Source: UBA3263 sp964586765 (GTDB lineage: Bacteria; Bacteroidota; Bacteroidia; Bacteroidales; Muribaculaceae). From it: DNA of 29,247 bases. This document shows, one piece after another, positions 1 through 6,784 of this stretch (positions within the stretch are counted from its first letter, which is position 1; each line of letters begins with the position of its first letter). A program made the translations under genes and the position numbers. The notes beneath the pieces were generated by a model. It saw nothing but the letters and a program-made list of their open reading frames with translations, searched no databases and was not told the DNA's origin. The stretch covers positions 1-29,247 of the forward strand of contig CAZPHN010000026.1 of the NCBI GenBank assembly GCA_964586765.1, written 5' to 3'.

Positions 1-282
1 CAGGAAGAAATCGAAAACGAAGAATTCGATGAAGACGTTCTCAAAATGAGACAGCTCCTCAAGTCAAAACTCGTTGACATGGAACTGAGCGTTCGCGCCC
101 TCAACTGCCTCAAGAGTGCTGAAGTTGAAACCCTCGGCGACCTCGTCAAGTATCAGAAAAACGACCTTCTCAAATTCCGTAACTTCGGCAAGAAGTCGCT
201 TACCGAACTTGATGATCTCATTGCCCGTCATAACCTCACCTTCGGCATGGACATCGCCAAGTATAAATTAGACAAAGAGTAA
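1..282 (+). CDS. rpoA: RNA polymerase alpha subunit, C-terminal part (partial)
   Basis: This is the 3' end of the gene for the alpha subunit of RNA polymerase. The reading frame is already open at base 1 and stops with TAA at 280-282, so about 93 C-terminal residues are present and the rest lies upstream of the window. What is seen is an acidic linker followed by the alpha C-terminal domain: an LNCLKSAEVETLGDLV segment, then KNDLLKFRNFGKKSLTEL, the helix-hairpin-helix fold that contacts UP-element DNA and activators. rplQ follows after 8 bases, the usual rpoA-rplQ order of bacterial ribosomal operons, so the two are co-transcribed. Apart from the truncation by the window edge nothing is odd. 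The identification is secure. Confidence 0.97.
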   Translation, partial: QEEIENEEFDEDVLKMRQLLKSKLVDMELSVRALNCLKSAEVETLGDLVKYQKNDLLKFRNFGKKSLTELDDLIARHNLTFGMDIAKYKLDKE

Positions 283-290
283 AATTCAAG

Positions 291-776
291 ATGAGACACA
301 ATAAAAAATTCAATCACCTTGGCCGCAAAAAGGCTCACCGCGACGCCCTTCTGGCCAACATGACCATCTCGCTCATCATGCACAAGCGCATCTTTACCAC
401 CTTGGCTAAAGCCAAAGCCCTGCGCATGTATGCCGAGCCGCTGATCAACCGTTCAAAAGAGGACAACATGGCTAACCGTCGTCTCGTGTTCTCTTACCTC
501 CAGAACAAATATGCCGTTACCGAACTTTTCCGCGAAATCTCGCAGAAAATCGCTGATCGCCCCGGAGGTTACACCCGCATCCTCAAAACCGGCAATCGTC
601 TCGGTGACAACGCCCAGATGTGCTTCATCGAACTCGTTGACTATAACGAAGCACTCCTTGCTGCCAAGAAGGAAGGCGCAAAGAAGAGCCGCACCCGTCG
701 CAGCCGTGGCAAAAAGGCCGCCGCTCCCGCTGTCGAGGCTCCCGTTGAAGCTCCCGAAGCTCCCGCAGCAGAGTAA
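291..776 (+). CDS. rplQ: 50S ribosomal protein L17
   Basis: Encodes ribosomal protein L17, a large-subunit protein near the peptide exit tunnel. The N-terminal 115 residues are the L17 domain, starting MRHNKKFNHLGRKKAHRDAL and containing the AKALRMYAEPLINRSK segment. After about residue 125 there is a basic stretch (KKEGAKKSRTRRSRGKK), then a low-complexity Ala/Pro/Glu tail to residue 161. The tail makes it longer than the roughly 127 residues of the E. coli protein; such tails are common in Bacteroidetes L17. The start ATG lies 8 bases after the rpoA stop, so the two are transcribed together. A strong hairpin terminator follows at 802-838 and ends the operon. Codon use is biased to C-ending codons, as expected for a highly expressed gene. 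Confidence 0.98.
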   Translation: MRHNKKFNHLGRKKAHRDALLANMTISLIMHKRIFTTLAKAKALRMYAEPLINRSKEDNMANRRLVFSYLQNKYAVTELFREISQKIADRPGGYTRILKTGNRLGDNAQMCFIELVDYNEALLAAKKEGAKKSRTRRSRGKKAAAPAVEAPVEAPEAPAAE

Positions 777-801
777 TCCCAATCAAACTCGAACAAAACG
801 T

Positions 802-838
802 AAGGAGCTGTCTAACAAGTTTAGACAGCTCCTTTTTT
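802..838 (+). terminator. Rho-independent terminator of the rpoA-rplQ operon
   Basis: A perfect 14-bp stem (802-815 pairing with 821-834) closes a 5-base loop and runs into a T-tract (833-838), 25 bases after the rplQ stop. Its 20-base core recurs in inverted orientation at 968-987, see the composite element. Confidence 0.93.
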
Positions 839-960
839 ATGAGGGTGGACATGGTTGCTTGGGGGCGGCATGCGTCCTCGCATGCCGGAAATATCGCCCA
901 AAATACCTGTCGTCCAAATGATTACAGACACGCGAGGACGCGTGTCGCCCCCAAGAAAAG

Positions 961-993
961 AGAAGCCGTCTAAACTTGTTAGACAGCCTCTTA
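961..993 (-). terminator. Probable terminator of the leuS-to-glycosyltransferase operon
   Basis: On the minus strand a hairpin (core 968-987, with a G-U pair at its base) lies about 45 bases after the stop of the 1034-1945 gene and is followed by a T-rich run (complement of 951-964). It mirrors the rplQ terminator, so the two convergent operons appear to end against matching hairpins. Confidence 0.65.
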
Positions 994-1033
994 CTCATTT
1001 TAGAGCCATAGGGATGCTTTTTAAGACGTCTTT

Positions 1034-1945
1034 TTAGCGTTTTAGGTTAATAGTTTCGATTATTACCTTGTTTTGATTTGAAAGCACTTGCAAAATCATT
1101 CCCGCACAGAGAAAGAGCAGAGCGGCAATCATCAGAAAACCTCCGCAGAATAAAGTGGGGAATCGTTCTACTAAACCGGTATGGAAATAGTCAATTAAAA
1201 CCGGTATATTAAATCCGATGGCAATAACTGCCATGACGGCAGCTATTGTGCTGAAAAAAACAAAAGGTTTATAGTCTCTGAAGAGCTTGAATATTGTTGA
1301 TAATATCCTTATTCCGTCATTAAAGGTATTTAGCTTTGATTCGCTGCCTGTTGTGCGGTCAACGTATGGAATAATGACCTCTTTCACCTTAAAGTTATAA
1401 TAAAGGGCATTTACGGTCAGTTCAGTTTCTATCTCAAAGCCTGTCGACTGGATTGCAATACTCTTGACAAAATTGCGGTTAAAAGCCCTATACCCGGTCA
1501 ATACATCGTGAATATCAGATTTAAAGAGCCGATTGATGAGCTGACGGACCAATCGGTTGCCGAAATTATGGAACGGACGCTTATTCTCTGTAAAATAAGA
1601 TGACGAAAGTCTGTCGCCGATAACCATGTCAGCATCTCCCGCAATTATAGGAGCTATTAATTCCTTTACATTTGATGGCGGATATGTTCCATCGCCGTCC
1701 ACCATAACATAAATATCGGCATCGATTTTATAGAACATTGACCGGACTACGTTTCCTTTGCCCTGACGGTGTTCCTTAATTACTATTGCGCCGTTAGACT
1801 CTGCTATTAATGCAGAATTATCAGTCGAATTATTGTCAAAGACGTAAATATCCGCATCCGGGAGTTCCTTATGGAAATCAAGAATTACCTGTGCAATGGT
1901 TTTCTCCTCATTGTAACAAGGTATCAGGACGGCAATTTTCTTCAT
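1034..1945 (-). CDS. GtrB/DPM1-type family 2 glycosyltransferase, membrane-anchored
   Basis: Predicted inverting GT-A glycosyltransferase that uses a nucleotide sugar, probably with a polyprenyl phosphate acceptor. The N-terminus has the family-2 signature VLIPCYNEEKTI (residues 6-17), then a metal-binding DGD motif in VMVDGDGTYPP (about residues 81-91), and the acceptor-side segment DVLTGYRAFNR (about 147-157). Two hydrophobic segments near the C-terminus (about 229-252 and 263-288) should anchor it in the inner membrane, as in GtrB- and DPM1-like polyprenol-phosphate sugar synthases. Its start overlaps the end of the upstream membrane-protein gene by 38 bases, implying coupled translation. 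A working pair is likely: this enzyme loads a lipid carrier and the neighbour transfers the sugar. The gene is clearly AT-richer than leuS or rdgB, which hints at transfer. The sugar is unknown. Confidence 0.88.
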   Translation of the reverse strand: MKKIAVLIPCYNEEKTIAQVILDFHKELPDADIYVFDNNSTDNSALIAESNGAIVIKEHRQGKGNVVRSMFYKIDADIYVMVDGDGTYPPSNVKELIAPIIAGDADMVIGDRLSSSYFTENKRPFHNFGNRLVRQLINRLFKSDIHDVLTGYRAFNRNFVKSIAIQSTGFEIETELTVNALYYNFKVKEVIIPYVDRTTGSESKLNTFNDGIRILSTIFKLFRDYKPFVFFSTIAAVMAVIAIGFNIPVLIDYFHTGLVERFPTLFCGGFLMIAALLFLCAGMILQVLSNQNKVIIETINLKR

Positions 1946-3197
1946 GGGACACTTTATGGTAGAAAGTATTATAATAGAATATCATCAGGGCGAAAACGCT
2001 TACGGCAAAAGACCTCCATACAAACCAGAAGTGAAAGAAACAGTGCCCTTGGAATGCAAGAACCCAAATGAAAGGTACAAGACCGATGAAGGCAAAGCCA
2101 GAATAGCGTTTTACCAAAGGTAAACGCCCTTTGCGTATTCCGTAGCAAATAGAGCCGATGAAAAAGATAGCAAATAAAACAATCGTTACGACAAGAACAA
2201 TGTGAGTACCTTTCAGATTTCCGGACGTAACTATGACCTTAGTACGGGTGATAAGAGTCTCTTTTGTTTGCTCAATAATATCGACCGATGTGAATATACC
2301 GGCAAGAATCCACTTCGAAGCCCAAATGCCAACGTAGCCCAAGCACCACATGAACCCGCATAAAATTATGAATTTCCAGTCCGGAAGCTTATTTCTAAGC
2401 AATAACGCTATCGTTAAAGGAAGCCCGAATGTCAATACGGGAGTGGTAAGGAAATCAAAATATGACGTTAGTCCTCCTATTGTAAACATGAAAAGCCCAT
2501 AGCGCGATGTAGAAAGCATCCCGGAGGGTACGCATAGCGTATAAACGCAGGCTATAAGGGCAATCATATAAGCTGTAACGAACTGCATTGTGTCCGGAAC
2601 AAGGGGAAAAGCCGTAGCCAGTAGGGCGCATAGAAACGCAACCGTACAGAATTTGCCCAACTTGCGCCATATGAGCCACATTGAAATCAAAGCTAATCCG
2701 TAAAGAATAATGTAATTGATTATTCTGATGCCTTTAAGCGATACAAATAAAAGCAGTGGTCTTAAAGTTACCAGATATCCATGCCAATACCGGGTATAAA
2801 AATCCACATCCTCCACCTTTAAAGTCTCGCTGGATGATACCGTCCTATACAGGCTTTCTGACTGGCTCAGGGTTGTGTCTGCCAGAACTGTTGGCGAAGA
2901 AAATGTATTGTCTATTTCAGATTTTGTCGGGTCCTTACTATATGCGCATCCTATCATGATGGCATCGGTAAAGCTATCCTTTTGTAGCATTGGTCCGCCA
3001 ATCGGGTAGCGATAATAATCGCCTTCCTTCCTAAGAATATCAAGCGATTCAATCGTATTCGCCCTTATCGCCCGACGGTCAATTCCGGATACAAAATAGA
3101 GCGCGCCGCTTAAAACCAAGACCAAAATTGCCCATAAACAAATAGTCTTGATTGAAAAAACCGAAATTTTTCGTATAAGTGACACGTCCTTTTTCAT
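1908..3197 (-). CDS. Polytopic membrane protein, possible GT-C-type glycosyltransferase partner
   Basis: A 429-residue protein with one N-terminal membrane segment (about 12-36), a large hydrophilic loop (about 40-150), then eight or more hydrophobic segments to near the C-terminus. This is the topology of GT-C glycosyltransferases that use polyprenyl-phosphate sugars: a first helix followed by a big extracytoplasmic loop. The loop contains RYWHGYLVTLRPLL just before the second helix, and a later segment reads TSYFDFLTTPVLTFGLPL. I do not recognise a named family with confidence. The downstream GtrB/DPM1-type gene overlaps it by 38 bases, and the pairing suggests it transfers the lipid-linked sugar to an envelope glycan (inference). 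Base composition is low in GC compared with flanking genes. The 17-base gap to the upstream gene keeps it in the leuS operon. Confidence 0.8.
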   Translation of the reverse strand: MKKDVSLIRKISVFSIKTICLWAILVLVLSGALYFVSGIDRRAIRANTIESLDILRKEGDYYRYPIGGPMLQKDSFTDAIMIGCAYSKDPTKSEIDNTFSSPTVLADTTLSQSESLYRTVSSSETLKVEDVDFYTRYWHGYLVTLRPLLLFVSLKGIRIINYIILYGLALISMWLIWRKLGKFCTVAFLCALLATAFPLVPDTMQFVTAYMIALIACVYTLCVPSGMLSTSRYGLFMFTIGGLTSYFDFLTTPVLTFGLPLTIALLLRNKLPDWKFIILCGFMWCLGYVGIWASKWILAGIFTSVDIIEQTKETLITRTKVIVTSGNLKGTHIVLVVTIVLFAIFFIGSICYGIRKGRLPLVKRYSGFAFIGLVPFIWVLAFQGHCFFHFWFVWRSFAVSVFALMIFYYNTFYHKVSHEENCRPDTLLQ

Positions 3198-3214
3198 AAA
3201 GAAAGATTTGTCGG

Positions 3215-3754
3215 TTACATCCGGTTAAGGGGTTGGAGCATTTCGAGGACAATGTCTGAGTCAAGCGTTTTCTTGTCAGCTATGGCGTCCGATAGCGAAA
3301 CCGCAAGCTGGCTTACACCGGGATGGCGGAAAATGCGCGAGCAATGAACCAGAATCTGGTTATATATGCGGCTTACCTCATCCGGCTCGAGCTGGCAAAG
3401 GTCTAAGCCTTCGGCGTTGAGAAAACGGCGAATGTCACTATCTATTTCGCCGCTTATCGACGAGCGTTTTTTGCGCACCATATGGCGGCATGCCACATTA
3501 GCCACAGTCATTGCCGCAATAAGCTGAAAATGGCGCAATGCAGATTCCCATACCGCTTTGGCTCCGGTTTTGGGCGACTGACATAGATAGAAGTCGGGCG
3601 ATAGCTGTAGAGCTTCTTCAGCGGGAGCCGTAAGGTCAATGCCGCGAAGAAGTTCTTCCGAATCCCATACAACGAGAGAAATAGCCATGCCGGCGAGACC
3701 GTAACAACGGTCGGTCTCGTCGGCATAATATAGAGATGAAAAGTCTGTTGACAT
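3215..3754 (-). CDS. Conserved-looking hypothetical protein, 179 aa
   Basis: I do not recognise this protein. It is 179 residues, has no signal peptide or membrane span, and looks mostly alpha-helical. It begins MSTDFSSLYYADETDRCYGLAGMA. A basic patch MVRKKRSS lies near the middle and the C-terminal half reads like a helical bundle (SRIYNQILVHCSRIFRHPGVSQL). Its start codon shares one base with the stop of the upstream porZ-like gene (TGATG junction), so translation is coupled and the protein is probably made together with PorZ. The frame uses the same codon style as the neighbours and is clearly a real gene. The function is unknown; a link to the secretion or envelope role of its neighbours is only suggested by position. 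Confidence 0.82.
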   Translation of the reverse strand: MSTDFSSLYYADETDRCYGLAGMAISLVVWDSEELLRGIDLTAPAEEALQLSPDFYLCQSPKTGAKAVWESALRHFQLIAAMTVANVACRHMVRKKRSSISGEIDSDIRRFLNAEGLDLCQLEPDEVSRIYNQILVHCSRIFRHPGVSQLAVSLSDAIADKKTLDSDIVLEMLQPLNRM

Positions 3755-6141
3755 CAGTTTACAACTACAATTTTGGTAACTACAGCTGTCGATGAACCGT
3801 TGGCGTTCTGTGAGGCGTAAACGAAATAAACTCCTGATTTGACACGTGAGCCTGAGGCGTCACAACCGTCCCATACCAATGAGCCGCCGTCGCTCTTGCC
3901 TTCGTGAACAATGCGCCCAGCCGAGTCGGCAATCTTAACGAGGGAGTCTTTCATAAGTCCGGCAATGGTGATATAGCCGGTATAGTCCGGAGTCACGGGG
4001 TTTGGATAAGCGTAAACGTCCTTGTAATCATGTTTGGCGGGAGTAGAGTTGGAATAATATATAGCCAGCCCCTGATCCGTGCCGACGTAAACCTTATTGG
4101 TGTTCTGGTCAGGCATCACACACAGTACCGTATTTGACGGTATGTCTGAATTTTCAGTAGTGAAGTGGTCAAGAATCTCTGTGCCGTCACTGCTTACTCG
4201 CAGTAATCCTGAGCCTTTCGTTGCAAACCATAGGCACCCGTTCGGGTCAGTAGCGACATTAAGCACAAAGACATTGTCGAGCAGGAAGTCGGCAAGGTTT
4301 GTTCCGTCATTTCTCGAAATCTTCGGACGCTCGGGGCGTGCTGTTCCTTTAAATGCCTTTTCGATGTCAGGATACGTTATCACGCCAAGGTCATTGACTA
4401 TCCATGTGCGAAGATTGCTGTCGACAATACCGGATAAGATTTCATCGCAAGCGATACTCATGCCATCAGCGTCGATATCCCATTCATCAATTCTAAGTTC
4501 GGCACCGGAAAGTGTCTTTTTGCCTTGTGGGAATTTTACGATGGCGGTCATTTTACTGCCGGTTGCAATTACATAGCCTGACGGATGGATAACTAATGCG
4601 GTGCTATGGCGAGGACGCAGACCGGGAAGCGGGAGCTTTTGCCATGATGATTTAGACGCACCATTATTCCAGTCAGCGGCAGGTACCATATGCAAATGTG
4701 CATTCTCGCTGTCCGACGCACGGCTTTGTACGGCAAACAGATTTCCGTCAGCATCAAATTTTACGTCAGTTACAAGGTAATATACATTCAGGATTGGAAC
4801 CAACGAACTATTGTCGCCGGTGTATGTAATAGAGGTTCCTGTAGAGCAATCAAATCTGATTAATCCGTTAAAAGTGCCAATAACCACATCATTCGGATTT
4901 TTGGGATTGACAGCTATATGGTACATACTTTTTGTTGAAAGTGGAACCGGCAATATCTGGCTACCGTTCATTTTGTTGAAAAGTGCAGCCTTTCCATATG
5001 CTGAGTCATAAATCTGACCGACGCCGACGGTCGAAAGGTAGACGCTGCCGTCAGAGGCGGGGAGGATACTGCCGACGCTGCTGCCGGAGGTTGCGGCAGG
5101 TACTACGGTCTGCATTGCTACAGTGCCGTCATTTTTGACGCGGCTTATACCTTCGGTGGTAACAACCCAGTTTGTGTCTGATTTGTCGCTGTCCCAGTTG
5201 GTCACAATCATGGAGGCGTTGTCTACCGACCCCGCGCCATGCTTGACGGTCTTTATCAGCTCGCCGTTTTTATTAATGAAGATAACATCGGTAGCGTTAT
5301 TGGTCACGACGCCGTTCTTGGCGGGATTAAGACGGTTTGGAAAGGAAGTCACGCCTAACTTGACATTGGAACCGATACACTGATTGTTTGCCTTCGTCGG
5401 GTCAATGCTGACAACGGCAAGGTCCATGTTGCCTGTAGCCGTTCCAACTTTGAGGAGCTTATCGCCTTCAAGAGCCATGATATCGCCTACATTGGTATTG
5501 CTTGAGCGGTAAACGTAGCTGTCGTTGGCATTGAAAGGCTTATAGCTTGTCAGGTCGGCGTTACGGTCTACGGTAAACAGACGTCCGTTCTGGTTCAGGA
5601 CAATCACGATTTTGCTGTCGGTAACGGCAATTCGCTCGAAGCTCTGAGCCGTTGGGAGGAAAAGACCGACCTGATCAATCACGCCGCGCTCGGTGTTGAG
5701 CACCATAATACCCTTGCTGAGTGCCAAGTATGCGCGCCCGGGAGTGAAATCTACATCGTTGATTGTGCCGTAGTCAATCGTGGTGTTCGAAAGGTCGGCG
5801 ATGTTGACCGTACGACCGTCATCGTAGACCAGATCAATCATTCCGTTGGTATGGGCAACAAGGAGGTATTTTCCCTCGGGAGAATACCAGATGTTACTAA
5901 CGGCATTGCTGTTAAGCCTGTGGTTGGTGTTAAACGCCACGATTTCATCGGTCGTCTTGTCGAAGCCGATGAGTGACTGTCCGGAAAGTACGTAGACAAA
6001 GTCAGGGGTATCAATAGTCTTCGTCGGGATATTGAAGGAGGGATAGATTTCCCACATTCCGTTCTGCATCTGTGCATCTGCCACATTAGGCAGCATAACC
6101 AGAGTCAGTGCGGCAAAAAGAGATATGATAAGTCGTTTCAT
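3754..6141 (-). CDS. porZ: PorZ-like beta-propeller protein with type IX secretion C-terminal domain
   Basis: A 795-residue exported protein. Residues 1-23 form a signal peptide ending at ADA-Q. Next comes a long region of repeated beta-propeller blades with segments such as SNIWYSPEGKYLLVAHTNGMI, the PorZ-type N-terminal propeller, then a second propeller (about 380-700) with two-component-regulator-like blades (NGCLWFATKGSGLLRVSSDG, NKVYVGTDQGLAIY). The last 85 or so residues (YAYPNPVTPDYTGYITIAG to the end) are a type A type IX secretion sorting domain with a PNP start and a GVYFVY strand. In Porphyromonas gingivalis PorZ is a cell-surface part of the attachment complex that links A-LPS to cargo; length and domain order agree with that family (about 776 aa). 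It follows rdgB by 44 bases without a visible promoter of its own. The alternative is another propeller cargo protein. Confidence 0.82.
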   Translation of the reverse strand: MKRLIISLFAALTLVMLPNVADAQMQNGMWEIYPSFNIPTKTIDTPDFVYVLSGQSLIGFDKTTDEIVAFNTNHRLNSNAVSNIWYSPEGKYLLVAHTNGMIDLVYDDGRTVNIADLSNTTIDYGTINDVDFTPGRAYLALSKGIMVLNTERGVIDQVGLFLPTAQSFERIAVTDSKIVIVLNQNGRLFTVDRNADLTSYKPFNANDSYVYRSSNTNVGDIMALEGDKLLKVGTATGNMDLAVVSIDPTKANNQCIGSNVKLGVTSFPNRLNPAKNGVVTNNATDVIFINKNGELIKTVKHGAGSVDNASMIVTNWDSDKSDTNWVVTTEGISRVKNDGTVAMQTVVPAATSGSSVGSILPASDGSVYLSTVGVGQIYDSAYGKAALFNKMNGSQILPVPLSTKSMYHIAVNPKNPNDVVIGTFNGLIRFDCSTGTSITYTGDNSSLVPILNVYYLVTDVKFDADGNLFAVQSRASDSENAHLHMVPAADWNNGASKSSWQKLPLPGLRPRHSTALVIHPSGYVIATGSKMTAIVKFPQGKKTLSGAELRIDEWDIDADGMSIACDEILSGIVDSNLRTWIVNDLGVITYPDIEKAFKGTARPERPKISRNDGTNLADFLLDNVFVLNVATDPNGCLWFATKGSGLLRVSSDGTEILDHFTTENSDIPSNTVLCVMPDQNTNKVYVGTDQGLAIYYSNSTPAKHDYKDVYAYPNPVTPDYTGYITIAGLMKDSLVKIADSAGRIVHEGKSDGGSLVWDGCDASGSRVKSGVYFVYASQNANGSSTAVVTKIVVVN

Positions 6142-6185
6142 GTATCTGTATTGATTGTGAAAGAATCGTCAGTATAAAAAGTCTG

Positions 6186-6752
6186 TCAAATAATTTCCAT
6201 CAGGGCTGACATTGCCCGCCCGCGATGTGATATTGCGTTTTTCTCTTCCGGGCTCATTTGGGCGAATGAGCGTCCGTCTGCTTCGTCGGGGATAAACACG
6301 GGGTCATAGCCGAATCCGTCAGTGCCTTGCGGCTCTGTGGCAATGGTGCCTTCAACAATGCCCTCTACCGTCTCCATACGTCCGCCGCGTATCAGGGCGA
6401 TAACCGTGCGGAAGCGCGCCCGGCGGTTTGTCTCGCCCTCCATTTCGCGCAGCAGACGCGCCATATTGGCGGCGGAGTCATGTCCCGGACCGGCATAGCG
6501 CGCCGAGTAGACTCCCGGAGCTCCGCCAAGGGCGTCGACCTCAAGCCCGGTATCGTCGGCAAACACGTCACACCCAAACCGCTCGCTTACGTAGCGTGCC
6601 TTCAGTTCCGCATTGCCCTCGAGGGTGGAGGCGGTTTCCGGAATGTCTACATCGCAGCCTATCTCGCCGAGCGATTTGATTTCTACTCCGGGAGGAAGCA
6701 TCTGGCGAACTTCCCGGAGTTTGTGGGCGTTATTTGTCGCAAATACAAGCAT
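6186..6752 (-). CDS. rdgB: RdgB/HAM1 non-canonical purine NTP pyrophosphatase
   Basis: Hydrolyses ITP, XTP and dITP to monophosphates, keeping deaminated purines out of DNA and RNA. The protein of 188 residues opens with MLVFATNNAHKLREV, the substrate-binding (T/S)xNxxK signature, and contains VFADDTGLEVDALGGAPGVYSARYAG with the catalytic Asp, then DGFGYDPVFIP and SHRGRA, all hallmarks of the HAM1 fold. The frame stays open further upstream to 6857, but that would overlap the leuS end and add 35 residues with no family match, so the ATG at 6752 was chosen. It lies 32 bases after the leuS stop on the same strand, so it is co-transcribed with leuS, a pairing seen in Bacteroidales. Confidence 0.95.
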   Translation of the reverse strand: MLVFATNNAHKLREVRQMLPPGVEIKSLGEIGCDVDIPETASTLEGNAELKARYVSERFGCDVFADDTGLEVDALGGAPGVYSARYAGPGHDSAANMARLLREMEGETNRRARFRTVIALIRGGRMETVEGIVEGTIATEPQGTDGFGYDPVFIPDEADGRSFAQMSPEEKNAISHRGRAMSALMEII

Positions 6753-6784
6753 ATTTTTTCTTTTTAACGCACAATGACCGTTTT

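Larger units (their letters stand above)
802..993. repeat. Nested inverted-repeat intergenic element
   Basis: A roughly 190-base composite palindrome between rplQ and the converging glycosyltransferase gene. The outer arms share an identical 20-base core: GCTGTCTAACAAGTTTAGAC at 807-826 and its reverse complement at 968-987. Each arm is itself a hairpin. Inside them CTTGGGGGCG (858-867) is matched by CGCCCCCAAG (946-955). Next to these are two 8-bp-stem hairpins, 867-886 and 927-946, whose four-base loops (TCCT and AGGA) are complementary. About 40 bases in the middle are unique. It resembles a REP/BIME- or MITE-like element that also serves as two facing terminators. The structure is seen directly; mobility is inferred. 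No coding capacity is apparent. Confidence 0.8.
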
